NCBI GenBank assembly: GCA_017432405.1
Contig: JAFRJF010000281.1
Span: forward strand, 1 to 9,719
Direction of reading: 5' to 3'
DNA length: 9,719 bases
Origin: Clostridia bacterium
Lineage (GTDB): Bacteria; Bacillota_A; Clostridia; Christensenellales; Aristaeellaceae
The position numbers and the translations under genes were made by a program. The notes below the pieces were generated by a model. That model was not told where the DNA came from, did no database searches, and worked only from the letters and a program-made list of their open reading frames with translations. Shown piece by piece: positions 1 to 6,921 of this stretch. Within the stretch, counting starts at the first letter, position 1. Every line of letters begins with the position of its first letter.

Positions 1-375
1 GATCTCGGCGATCTTCTCGGGCACGTTCTTTCCGCAGGCGATGTAATCCAGGAAGGTCAGGGGCTTGGCGCCACAGCAGACGATGTCGTTGACGCACATG
101 GCCACGCAGTCGATGCCCACGGTGTCGTGCTTGTCCATCAGAAAGGCCAGCTTCAGCTTGGTGCCCACGCCGTCGGTGCCGCTGACCAGCACCGGATGGG
201 TCATGCCGGTCACGTCCAGCTCGAAGAGCCCGCCAAAGCCGCCGATGCCCGACACCACGCCGGGAATGTTCGTGCGCGCGATGTGCTTCTTCATCAGCTC
301 CACAGCCCTGTAACCCGCGGTAATGTCGACGCCGGCCGCGGCGTAGCTGTCTGACTTGGATACGTTGTTCGCCAT
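1..375 (-). CDS. purM: Phosphoribosylformylglycinamidine cyclo-ligase (AIR synthetase), N-terminal part
   Basis: PurM closes the ring of FGAM in an ATP-dependent step to give aminoimidazole ribotide (AIR) in cytosolic de novo purine synthesis. Only the first 125 codons are in the window and the reading frame runs off the left edge. The visible part starts [18 protein letters not shown] and shows the typical PurM order: the SYAAAGVDI start, a glycine-rich [15 protein letters not shown] stretch (about residues 38-52), [15 protein letters not shown] (about 61-75), and [19 protein letters not shown] (about 84-102). The ATG at 375 follows AGGAATTAGGA and lies 20 nt after the purF stop, so it is the last visible gene of the purECFM operon. 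The intervening 20 nt are part of a tandem duplication that doubles the ribosome binding site. The identification is secure; only the C-terminal half is unseen. Confidence 0.95.
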   Translation of the reverse strand, partial: MANNVSKSDSYAAAGVDITAGYRAVELMKKHIARTNIPGVVSGIGGFGGLFELDVTGMTHPVLVSGTDGVGTKLKLAFLMDKHDTVGIDCVAMCVNDIVCCGAKPLTFLDYIACGKNVPEKIAEI

Positions 376-397
376 TCCTAATTCCTCATTCCTAATT
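373..397 (-). repeat. 14-bp-period tandem duplication spanning the purF stop and purM start
   Basis: An identical 11-bp unit (AATTAGGAATG on the minus strand) occurs at 397-387 and again at 383-373, separated by AGG. The copies overlap the TAA stop of purF and the ATG of purM. The duplication gives two Shine-Dalgarno-like purine runs and two ATGs. The upstream ATG (389-387) reads only ATG AGG AAT TAG, a three-codon dead end. Confidence 0.85.
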
Positions 398-1814
398 ATT
401 CCTCTACTCCCCGCTCAAACCGCGTCTTGTCCGGCTTCTTCGGGGGGGTGCAGGGGTATTTCCCGTCAAAGCAGGCGGTGCAGAAGCCGGTGGTGTTCTC
501 GGCCAGCTTGTGGGCGTTTTCGCAGGACAGGTAGCCCAGGGAATCCACGCCGATGATCTGGCGTACCTCCTCAATCGTGCGGTTCCAGGCCACCAGGTTC
601 TTCTGGCTGTCCACGTCGGTGCCGTAGTAGCAGGGGTACAGGAAGGGCGGCGCGCTGGAGCGCATGTGCACCTCGGTGGCCCCGGCGTCCCGCAGCAGCT
701 GCACGATGCGGGCGCAGGTGGTGCCCCGCACGATGCTGTCGTCCACCAGCACCACGCGCTTGCCCTTGACCGTGGCGGAGACGGGGTTCAGCTTGATGCG
801 CACCTTGTTCTCACGGTCCGACTGGGTGGGCTGTATGAAGGTGCGGCCGATGTACTTGTTCTTGATGAAGCCGATGCCGTAGGGAATGCCGGAGGTCTTG
901 GCGTAGCCGATGGCGGCGTCCAGGCCGCTGTCCGGCACGCCGATGACCACGTCCGCGTTCACCGGATGCTCCAGGGCCAGGAAGCTGCCCGCCCGCTGGC
1001 GGGCCATGTGGACGCTGGAGCCGTCCACCACGGAATCGGGACGGGCGAAGTAGATGTATTCGAACACGCACAGGGACTTTTTGCACTTGCCCACGTGGGT
1101 CTCGTCGCTGCGCATGCCCTTCTTGTCCACGATGACCACCTCGCCGGGCGCAACGTCCCGCAGGAAGGTGGCGCCCACGGCATCCAGCGCGCAGGTCTCC
1201 GAGGCGAATATGATGCTGCCGTCGGGCCGCGTGCCCACGCACAGCGGATGGAAGCCGTGGGGGTCGCGGGCCGCGATCAGCTTGGTGGAGGACATCACCA
1301 CGAAGGAGTAGGCGCCGTCCAGCCGGTCCATGGCCTTGCACACCGCCGCCTCGATGGAGCCGCACTTCAGCCGCTCCCTTATGATGACATGGGCGATGAT
1401 CTCGGAATCGCTGGTCATGTGGAAGATGGAGCCGTTCATCTCCAGCTCCTCCCGAAGCTCACCTGCGTTGGTCAGAGATCCGTTGTGGGCCAGGGCCATC
1501 AGCCCCTTGCAGTGGTTCACCACGATGGGCTGGGCGTTCTGCACCGGGTTGATGCCCGCGGTGCCGTAGCGCACGTGGCCCACGGCCATGTTGCCCTTGC
1601 CCAGGTAGTTCATCACGTCGGGGGTAAACACGTCCTGCACCAGCCCCGCGTCCTTGTGTGTGCGCAGCCGGCCCTTTTCATTGACGGTGATGCCGGCGCT
1701 CTCCTGCCCGCGATGCTGCAGGGCGAACAGCGCGTAATAGCAGTCCGAGGCCAGGTCTGCCTGGGCCTTGTTGTAGATTCCGAATACGCCGCATTCCTCG
1801 TGAATATGATTCAT
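396..1814 (-). CDS. purF: Amidophosphoribosyltransferase, Fe-S and propeptide type
   Basis: PurF commits PRPP to purine synthesis: it transfers glutamine-derived ammonia to PRPP to make 5-phosphoribosylamine. The 472-residue product has the family's usual length. An N-terminal Ntn-type glutaminase domain comes first. The nucleophile Cys8 follows a seven-residue leader (MNHIHEE) that should be removed, as in Bacillus-type PurF. Family residues HRGQESAG (34-41), HVRYGT (80-85) and HNGSLTN (110-116) are present. The phosphoribosyltransferase domain carries [13 protein letters not shown] (354-366). Cysteines 249, 395, 445 and 448 sit where the [4Fe-4S] ligands of the B. subtilis enzyme lie (contexts [33 protein letters not shown]). 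The ATG at 1814 is preceded by AAAGGAGA at good spacing. It lies 31 nt after purC and 20 nt before purM, in one operon. The oxygen-labile cluster suits an anaerobe. Confidence 0.97.
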   Translation of the reverse strand: MNHIHEECGVFGIYNKAQADLASDCYYALFALQHRGQESAGITVNEKGRLRTHKDAGLVQDVFTPDVMNYLGKGNMAVGHVRYGTAGINPVQNAQPIVVNHCKGLMALAHNGSLTNAGELREELEMNGSIFHMTSDSEIIAHVIIRERLKCGSIEAAVCKAMDRLDGAYSFVVMSSTKLIAARDPHGFHPLCVGTRPDGSIIFASETCALDAVGATFLRDVAPGEVVIVDKKGMRSDETHVGKCKKSLCVFEYIYFARPDSVVDGSSVHMARQRAGSFLALEHPVNADVVIGVPDSGLDAAIGYAKTSGIPYGIGFIKNKYIGRTFIQPTQSDRENKVRIKLNPVSATVKGKRVVLVDDSIVRGTTCARIVQLLRDAGATEVHMRSSAPPFLYPCYYGTDVDSQKNLVAWNRTIEEVRQIIGVDSLGYLSCENAHKLAENTTGFCTACFDGKYPCTPPKKPDKTRFERGVEE

Positions 1815-1845
1815 ATGGTCTCCTTTATTTCCCTTTCAGTTTGCC

Positions 1846-2556
1846 TTACTCTCCCATCAGCCGACGCATGACCTCATTATAGGCGTCCTCGACGCCGCCC
1901 AGGTCGCGGCGGAAGCGGTCCTTGTCCAGCTTCTCGCCGGTATTCACGTCCCAGAAGCGGCAGGTGTCGGGGCTGATCTCGTCGGCCAGCACGATGGTGC
2001 CGTCCGGCAGGCGGCCGAACTCCAGCTTGAAGTCCACCAGCGTGATGTTCAGCTTCAGGAAGTAGGCCTTCAGCACTTCGTTGACCTTAAAGGCGTACTT
2101 TTCGATCAGGTCGATCTCCTCGGCGGTGGCCAGCTTCAGCGCCAGCGCGTGGTAGCGGTTCAGCAGCGGGTCGCCCAGTTCGTCGTTCTTATAGGAGAAT
2201 TCGATGGTGGGGGCGTCGAACACGATCCCTTCCTTCACGCCATAGTGCTTGGCAAAGCTGCCCGCGGACACATTGCGGATGATGACCTCCAGCGGCACGA
2301 TGGAAACCTTCTTCACCAGGGTGTCCCGGTCGCTCAGCTCCTTGACGAAATGGGTGGGCACGCCATGCTTCTCCAGCATCTGCATCAGCATGTTGCTCAT
2401 GCGGTTGTTGATGACGCCCTTGCCGGCGATGGTGCCCTTCTTCAGGCCGTTGAAGGCCGTGGCGTCGTCCTTGTAGGAGACGATGTAGAGGTTGTCGTCG
2501 CCCGTCGCGTAGACCTTCTTGGCCTTGCCCTCGTAGAGCTGCTGCAGCTTTTCCAT
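1846..2556 (-). CDS. purC: Phosphoribosylaminoimidazole-succinocarboxamide (SAICAR) synthase
   Basis: PurC joins CAIR to aspartate with ATP, making SAICAR, the step after PurE. The protein is 236 residues, the normal size for a stand-alone bacterial PurC. It begins MEKLQQLYEGKAKKVY, the typical N-terminal strand with the YEGKAKK nucleotide-binding segment. Later signatures are VPLEVIIRNVSAGS (87-100), the acidic VDFKLEFG (174-181) and ADEISPDTCRFWD (191-203). The ATG at 2556 follows GGAGG with about 8-9 nt spacing. It is separated from purE by 80 bp that contain a strong hairpin, and from purF by 31 bp. No frameshift or missing motif is seen. Confidence 0.97.
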   Translation of the reverse strand: MEKLQQLYEGKAKKVYATGDDNLYIVSYKDDATAFNGLKKGTIAGKGVINNRMSNMLMQMLEKHGVPTHFVKELSDRDTLVKKVSIVPLEVIIRNVSAGSFAKHYGVKEGIVFDAPTIEFSYKNDELGDPLLNRYHALALKLATAEEIDLIEKYAFKVNEVLKAYFLKLNITLVDFKLEFGRLPDGTIVLADEISPDTCRFWDVNTGEKLDKDRFRRDLGGVEDAYNEVMRRLMGE

Positions 2557-2596
2557 GGTGGTATTCCTCCAAATTCAAATTATAGATAGATAAAAT

Positions 2597-2634
2597 CGGA
2601 GCGTCGAAACCCCCATTGAGGTTTCGGCTCTCCG
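2597..2634 (-). terminator. Hairpin between purE and purC, possible weak terminator or mRNA stability element
   Basis: A 15-bp stem with one mismatch and one T-G wobble pairs 2597-2611 with 2620-2634 around an 8-nt loop. In the minus-strand transcript it begins 2 nt after the purE stop codon and is followed by ATTTTATC, only a short T run. A full terminator here would cut off purC, purF and purM, so partial attenuation or 3'-end protection of purE mRNA is more likely. Confidence 0.6.
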
Positions 2635-2636
2635 TA

Positions 2637-3134
2637 TTATAAGCAACTGTATTCCGCGCAGATCCTGGCGTCCTTCTCTGAAACCTTCGCCGACTGGGCT
2701 TCACGGTAGTCGGTAAATCTCCGAGCCAGATTCTCGTCGTACAGGGCGAGGATCTGTACCGCCAGCAGCGCCGCGTTCACCGCGCCGTCGATGGCCACCG
2801 TGGCCACCGGCATGCCCGAGGGCATCTGAACGGTGCTCAGCAGCGCGTCCAGACCGTCCAGGGTCGAGGATTTCATCGGCACGCCGATCACCGGCAATAT
2901 AGTATTGGCGGCCATGGCTCCGGCCAGGTGGGCCGCCTTGCCCGCCGCCGCAATGATCGCGCCGTAGCCCTCGGCTTTCGCCCCTTTGGCGAACCGTGCC
3001 GCCGCGTCGGGGGTGCGGTGCGCCGACAGTATGCGCACACAGAAGGGCACCTCCAGGGCCTTCAGCGTGTCCATCGCGCCCTGCATCACCTTCAGGTCGC
3101 TGTCGCTGCCCATGATGATGGCTACCTTGTTCAT
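2637..3134 (-). CDS. purE: N5-carboxyaminoimidazole ribonucleotide mutase (class I PurE)
   Basis: PurE class I isomerises N5-CAIR to CAIR in purine synthesis and normally works with PurK, which is not in this window. Counting from the chosen start, [10 protein letters not shown] (8-17), SAHRTPD (37-43, catalytic His39), the glycine/alanine loop [15 protein letters not shown] (62-76) and [14 protein letters not shown] (102-115) match class I PurE. The animal-like class II loop is absent. I chose the ATG at 3134 over the in-frame ATG at 3143. The purine run AGGGGAG (3150-3144) abuts the upstream ATG but lies an ideal 9 nt from 3134, and the resulting [13 protein letters not shown] start fits the family. 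The product is 165 residues, with a tail of about 28 residues after the core domain. It is the first gene of the pur operon and has its own promoter about 60 nt upstream. Confidence 0.95.
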   Translation of the reverse strand: MNKVAIIMGSDSDLKVMQGAMDTLKALEVPFCVRILSAHRTPDAAARFAKGAKAEGYGAIIAAAGKAAHLAGAMAANTILPVIGVPMKSSTLDGLDALLSTVQMPSGMPVATVAIDGAVNAALLAVQILALYDENLARRFTDYREAQSAKVSEKDARICAEYSCL

Positions 3135-3150
3135 GCCGTCCATCTCCCCT

Positions 3151-3165
3151 GCCCCGCCATGGGGC
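3151..3165 (-). promoter_or_regulatory. Small GC hairpin in the purE leader, next to the ribosome binding site
   Basis: GCCCC and GGGGC arms (3165-3161 and 3155-3151 in the transcript sense) flank a 5-nt loop directly upstream of the AGGGGAG ribosome binding site at 3150-3144. The same CCCC could instead pair with the ribosome binding site itself. Whether it regulates translation is unknown. The leader, about 60 nt, is too short to hold a purine riboswitch. Confidence 0.35.
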
Positions 3166-3201
3166 GTCTCTGCCCGTGGCGCAGGCGTTTTCAGTGACTC
3201 C

Positions 3202-3231
3202 AGTATAAACCGAGTGGTTGGATAAAGTCAA
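3202..3231 (-). promoter_or_regulatory. Sigma-A type promoter of the purECFM operon
   Basis: On the minus strand TTGACT (3231-3226) and TATACT (3207-3202) are separated by 18 bp, each one base from consensus. Transcription should begin near 3195, giving a leader of about 60 nt before the purE ATG at 3134. PurBox-like sequences lie immediately upstream of the -35 box. Confidence 0.8.
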
Positions 3232-3235
3232 TAAC

Positions 3236-3280
3236 AAACCCGAATATTTAACCTGTTCAAATTTCCGAATGTTCGGATTT
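3236..3280 (-). promoter_or_regulatory. PurBox-like operator region for a Gram-positive PurR-type regulator
   Basis: The lactococcal and bacillar PurR target (PurBox) is known as AWWWCCGAACWWT. The minus strand at 3280-3268 reads AAATCCGAACATT, a 13/13 match. On the plus strand, 3236-3248 reads AAACCCGAATATT (11/13) and 3261-3273 also matches 11/13, overlapping the perfect box so that CCGAA-CA-TTCGG forms a palindrome at 3265-3276. All lie 5 to 49 bp upstream of the -35 box of the purE promoter. The 27-bp gap between the outer CGAA and TTCG cores differs from the 16-17 bp I recall for B. subtilis. The sites are seen; binding is inferred. Confidence 0.6.
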
Positions 3281-3570
3281 TTATTGTTATCTGCATGAAA
3301 ATCTTAATACTATACAGATGCAGGCGCTAAAAACACGAACAATAATAATTAACGCAATAATATGCAGGCACGGTCGCCGGACGTGAAACCAGCGATATTT
3401 TTTTCGTCAGATTGAACATGTGCAGACTTTGAAATATGACATTTTTGGAATCTCAATTAAAGCCCCATGCACCGGCGAAATTTATAAATATACACCAAAA
3501 ATGCATTTTAACGGGCCTGACACAGTATAACCCGCGTTAATTTCGATAGAACATGCATAATACCCGCAAT
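3281..3570. other. AT-rich intergenic region without a supported gene
   Basis: Between the PurBox region and the ABC-operon terminator lie about 290 bp that are clearly more AT-rich than the flanking genes. I see no convincing coding frame with a ribosome binding site, no tRNA or riboswitch fold, and no good promoter. Small repeats are present: CTGCAT/ATGCAG inverted at 3291-3296 and 3318-3323, and ATGCAGGC directly repeated at 3318-3325 and 3362-3369. None reaches a level I would call a feature. Confidence 0.5.
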
Positions 3571-3614
3571 AAAAATTTAAAGCGGCCGACCGGATGGTTC
3601 CGGCCGGCCGCTTT
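3571..3614 (-). terminator. Rho-independent terminator of the ABC transporter operon
   Basis: A 15-bp stem (3614-3600 with 3593-3579) around a 6-nt loop starts 9 nt after the ATPase stop. It is followed on the minus strand by AAATTTTTATT. The one imperfect position is a G-T wobble in the minus-strand transcript but an A-C clash on the plus strand, which supports minus-strand use. Confidence 0.88.
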
Positions 3615-3623
3615 CCAAAAACC

Positions 3624-4712
3624 CTACAGCAGGTGCGCGCATCTCTTGTCGAAGGAGATGCAGACGCTGTCGCCCACATCGAAGACCTTCTTGTTGATGG
3701 GGCAGTTGTCTGTGATCTTCACCAGCGTATCGCCCACGCGCACGTGGTAATTCTGGTAGGAACCCATGAAGCAGCTCAGCTCCACTTTGCAGGGCAGCAT
3801 GCCTCTGTCGTCGAGCACGATGGCTTCGGGCCTGAGCACGATCTCGCCCTCGTCCCCCACCTTCACGGCCTTGTCGGTCACCACGGTCAGGTCCACGCCG
3901 TTCACCCTCACGTCGGCCTCGCCGCTGCGCACCTCGGAGACGGTACCCTTCAGGAAGTTGCACTCGCCGATAAAATCGGCCACGAACTCGCTGTTGGGAT
4001 GGTAGTAGATCTCCGTCGGGCTGCCCATCTGGGCGATGACGCCCTTCTTCATCAGTATGATGTTGTCGGAGATGGCCATGGCCTCGGACTGGTCGTGGGT
4101 GACGTAAACGGCGGTGATGCCCAGCTGCTGCTGGATGCGGCGAATCTCGGTGCGCATCTGCACGCGCAGCTTGGCGTCCAGGTTGGACAGCGGCTCGTCG
4201 AACAGCAGCACGCCCGGCTCCACCACCAGCGCGCGGGCCAGCGCCACGCGCTGCTGCTGGCCGCCGGAGAGCTGGTTGGTCATGCGCGCCTCCATGCCGG
4301 ACAGCTCCACCAGCGCCAGGATGTCGGTCACGCGCTTCTGGATCTCGTCCTTGGGCACCTTGCGCAGCCGCAGGCCGTAGGCGACGTTGTCGAACACGTT
4401 GTAGTGGGGAAACAGCGCGTAGCTCTGGAACACCATGGCGGTGTCGCGCTTGTTGGGCGTCAGCTCGTTGATGGCCTCGCCGCCCAGGAAGATGTCGCCC
4501 TCGTCCGGCGACTCAAAGCCGGCGATCATGCGCAGCGTGGTGGTCTTGCCGCAGCCGGAGGGGCCGAGCAGCGTCACGAAGCTGCCGGGCTCGATGGTCA
4601 GGTCGACGTCGTGCACGGCGTAGAAATCCTTGCCGCTCTTGGGATCCTTGTAGATCTTGGAAATATGCCGAAGCTCGACACCCTTCGGCTGCTTGACGGA
4701 TTTGTTAGCCAT
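3624..4712 (-). CDS. ABC transporter ATP-binding protein, FbpC/PotA type with TOBE-like C-terminus
   Basis: This is the cytosolic ATPase that powers the importer encoded upstream. The 362-residue protein has Walker A GPSGCGKTT (50-58), Q-loop VFQSYALFP (94-102), signature LSGGQQQR (148-155), Walker B LLFDEP (169-174) with D-loop SNLDAK, and the H-loop VTHDQSEA (204-211, His206). About 110 residues follow that resemble the TOBE region of the ferric/polyamine/sugar importer ATPases. I chose the ATG at 4712, not the in-frame ATG at 4742. AAAGGAGAG sits about 9 nt before 4712, and the product then begins MANKSVKQPKGVELRHISK. This start overlaps the permease stop by 8 nt, implying translational coupling. 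A terminator follows immediately. The family often carries the label iron(III), but the ATPase alone does not define the substrate. Confidence 0.93.
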   Translation of the reverse strand: MANKSVKQPKGVELRHISKIYKDPKSGKDFYAVHDVDLTIEPGSFVTLLGPSGCGKTTTLRMIAGFESPDEGDIFLGGEAINELTPNKRDTAMVFQSYALFPHYNVFDNVAYGLRLRKVPKDEIQKRVTDILALVELSGMEARMTNQLSGGQQQRVALARALVVEPGVLLFDEPLSNLDAKLRVQMRTEIRRIQQQLGITAVYVTHDQSEAMAISDNIILMKKGVIAQMGSPTEIYYHPNSEFVADFIGECNFLKGTVSEVRSGEADVRVNGVDLTVVTDKAVKVGDEGEIVLRPEAIVLDDRGMLPCKVELSCFMGSYQNYHVRVGDTLVKITDNCPINKKVFDVGDSVCISFDKRCAHLL

Positions 4713-6804
4713 TCTGGGCGCTCTCCTTTCCATTGATGGCACGGCTGGTGCCGAAATGCTTGATGACCAGGTTCATGAGCACGATGGCCGCGTAGGTGAT
4801 CATGATCAGTATGGTTGCGTAGGCGCAGGCCACGCCGAATTCGCCCTTCTCCGCGTACTCATTGATGCGGCAGGTGATCAGCAGATAGCGCGGCGTCACC
4901 AGCAGTATGACGGCGCTGATGGCCGTGATGGAGCGCACGAAGGTGGTCACCAGGCCGCTGAAGAAGGAATCCTTGATGAGCGGCAGCGTCACGCTGGTGA
5001 ACACCTTGCCGCTGCCCGCGCCGAGGTCATAGGCGGATTCCTCGATGGATTTGTCGATCTGCCGCAGCGCCGAAATGCCGCTGCGGGTGCCCACCGGCAG
5101 CGAGCGCACGACGAACACGATGATCAGTATGAGGCCCGTTCCGTAAATGCCCTGCATGAAGCCCGTGCGGAAGAGGCCGCCCGCGTAGCCGCGGATGAAG
5201 CCGACGCCCAGCACCGTGCCGGGCACGGCCATGGCCAGCATCGACGTGAACTCGATGAAGTTCTTGCCGCGGAACTTGCGCTTGACCACCAGGTAGGAGA
5301 TGATCATGGAGAGCAGCGCCGTGATGGGCGAGGCGATCAGGGACAGTATGAAGGAATCCTTGAACGCCTTCCAGCCGCTCTCGCGGAACATCGTGGCGAA
5401 GGAGTTGAAGCTCAGCGAGTAGTCCCTGCCCCACAGCTTGAACAGCGCGCCGAAGGGCACGGCGATGTACATCAGCACCACGAACACGCTCATCAGCACG
5501 CACAGCGCCGACAACGGATAGCGCACGCTCTTGTCCTCGATCAGCATGCGCACGCGGCTGGCCTTGCCGGTGAGCGTCGCGGCGGTGCGGGCCTCCAGCA
5601 CGTACTTCTGCACCAGGAACAGCACCAGCGTGATGCACAGCAGCACCATGGCCATGGCTGCCGCGCCGGTAATCTCGTAGGTGCCGCCGGTGATGCGCAG
5701 GTAGATCGTGGTCGCCAGCGTGTCAAAGGAGCCGCCGATGATCATGGGGTTGGCAAAGTCCGCCACCGACTCGATGAACGTCACCAGGAAGGCGTTGCCC
5801 AGGCCGGGCAGCATCAGCGGCAGCGTGACCGTGGTGAACACCTTCCAGCGGGACGCGCCCATGTCGCGTGAAGCCTCCTCCATGGAGGGGTCGATGTTCT
5901 TGAGCAGGCCCTTGAGCATCAGGTACACCACGGGGAAGAACGTCAGCGTCTGCACGATCACGATGCCCCACAGCCCGTAGACGCTGGAATCATAGATCTT
6001 CAGAAGCGAGCGGGTGATGAGTCCCGAGCGCCCGAAGAGCAGTATCATGGACAGCGACAGCACGAACGGCGGCGAGACCACCGGCAGCAGCGACACCACG
6101 TCGAACAGCTTCTTGGCGAATCGGCTACGCACGTGGACGTACACGTCCACATAGGCGAACAGCAGTCCGATCAGCAGCGAGCCGAAGCCCGTCAGCGCGC
6201 CCAGCAGCAGCGTGTTGGTCAGCGCGTGGTTGAAGGTGTAGTCCCGGAAGATGCGCGGGAAGGCCTCCAGCGTCCAGCTGTTGGCGTTCAGCCGCACGCA
6301 CAGGTCGGCGGGGTCCACGCCGTCCATCTTCTTGATCACGCGGTCGTTGGGCTTGAAGGTCATGGGGATCGGGGCGACCTCGTCCAGGTGCCGCAGGCTC
6401 AGCCACGCCGTGCGCTCCTGGTTGTTGACCACCTTGAGATACAATTCCCCGTCCACATCCTTGAGGCGCGCCTGGCGGGCGAACAGCCCGGTGCTGGCGT
6501 AGAGCGGCACCAGCTTGTCCTCCAGGGTCTCCACCGGCGAAGTCAGCCTGACGTAGACGGCGCTGCCGTCGTCCTTGGCGGGCGAGCCGTCCTCGGCGAG
6601 GTAGACGATCGGCTCTCCGCTCGCCAGCTCGCCCACGGAATACAGCGCCGTATCGCGCACCAGCACGCTGTCAACCAGCAGTATGGCCAGCGGATACAAT
6701 ATAAACAGACACAGGAAGGCGATCAGGATCACGATGGTGATCACCATCACCGGATCGCCGAAGCACTTTTTTCGGTCCAACCGGGCACTCTGGCGTGCAG
6801 CCAC
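4705..6804 (-). CDS. Fused two-domain ABC importer permease (FbpB/AfuB type) with large external insert
   Basis: This membrane protein forms the translocation channel. Two binding-protein-dependent permease domains are fused in one 699-residue chain, so it likely acts without a second permease partner. Cytosolic EAA loops that dock the ATPase are seen in each half: EEASRDMGASRWKVF with TLPLMLPG (about 309-334), and EESAYDLGAGSGKVF with TLPLIKDS (about 588-613). After the first helix (about 19-45) comes a hydrophilic stretch of about 140 residues (about 50-188) before the next helices. By topology it should face outwards; I do not recognise its fold. The GTG at 6804 is preferred over the in-frame GTG at 6813, because AGGAGG lies about 8 nt before 6804 but abuts 6813. 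The gene follows the binding protein after 117 bp containing a hairpin, and its end overlaps the ATPase start. Substrate is not determined by the sequence. Confidence 0.92.
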   Translation of the reverse strand: MAARQSARLDRKKCFGDPVMVITIVILIAFLCLFILYPLAILLVDSVLVRDTALYSVGELASGEPIVYLAEDGSPAKDDGSAVYVRLTSPVETLEDKLVPLYASTGLFARQARLKDVDGELYLKVVNNQERTAWLSLRHLDEVAPIPMTFKPNDRVIKKMDGVDPADLCVRLNANSWTLEAFPRIFRDYTFNHALTNTLLLGALTGFGSLLIGLLFAYVDVYVHVRSRFAKKLFDVVSLLPVVSPPFVLSLSMILLFGRSGLITRSLLKIYDSSVYGLWGIVIVQTLTFFPVVYLMLKGLLKNIDPSMEEASRDMGASRWKVFTTVTLPLMLPGLGNAFLVTFIESVADFANPMIIGGSFDTLATTIYLRITGGTYEITGAAAMAMVLLCITLVLFLVQKYVLEARTAATLTGKASRVRMLIEDKSVRYPLSALCVLMSVFVVLMYIAVPFGALFKLWGRDYSLSFNSFATMFRESGWKAFKDSFILSLIASPITALLSMIISYLVVKRKFRGKNFIEFTSMLAMAVPGTVLGVGFIRGYAGGLFRTGFMQGIYGTGLILIIVFVVRSLPVGTRSGISALRQIDKSIEESAYDLGAGSGKVFTSVTLPLIKDSFFSGLVTTFVRSITAISAVILLVTPRYLLITCRINEYAEKGEFGVACAYATILIMITYAAIVLMNLVIKHFGTSRAINGKESAQNG

Positions 6805-6850
6805 GGCGAACACCTCCTGTTTTCGAATTGGGAGAGGGACCCTGCAACAC

Positions 6851-6884
6851 CAGGGGGAGACGGGCGATGCGCCGTCTCCCCCTG
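6851..6884 (-). ncRNA. Strong intra-operon hairpin between binding-protein and permease genes
   Basis: A perfect 13-bp stem (6851-6863 with 6872-6884) around an 8-nt loop lies 37 nt after the binding-protein stop and 46 nt before the permease start. No T-tract follows on the minus strand, so it does not look like an ordinary terminator. In many importer operons such hairpins protect the upstream message from 3' decay and so give more binding protein than permease; that role is inferred here. Confidence 0.7.
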
Positions 6885-6921
6885 TAAGGTCGTCGGTCTG
6901 AGGCCGCTGGGATCGCGGGCC

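Noticed and set aside
510..1871. Long plus-strand open frame opposite purF
   Set aside because: It mirrors purF codons, has low-complexity His/Val/Ala/Gly-rich translation and no family motif; purF is unambiguous on the other strand.
3135..3143. Upstream ATG of purE at 3143 as the start
   Set aside because: The ribosome binding site abuts that ATG with no spacing, whereas the ATG at 3134 has ideal spacing and a family-typical N-terminus.
3135..3200. Guanine or adenine riboswitch in the purE leader
   Set aside because: The predicted leader is only about 60 nt, and the conserved purine-riboswitch core is not present.
3281..3570. Small gene or regulatory RNA in the AT-rich gap
   Set aside because: Short frames here lack ribosome binding sites and family features. 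I see no paired promoter and terminator delimiting an RNA, and the repeats are short.
3594..5871. Two long plus-strand open frames opposite the ATPase and permease
   Set aside because: They are shadows of the GC-rich minus-strand genes, with no motif and no ribosome binding site evidence.
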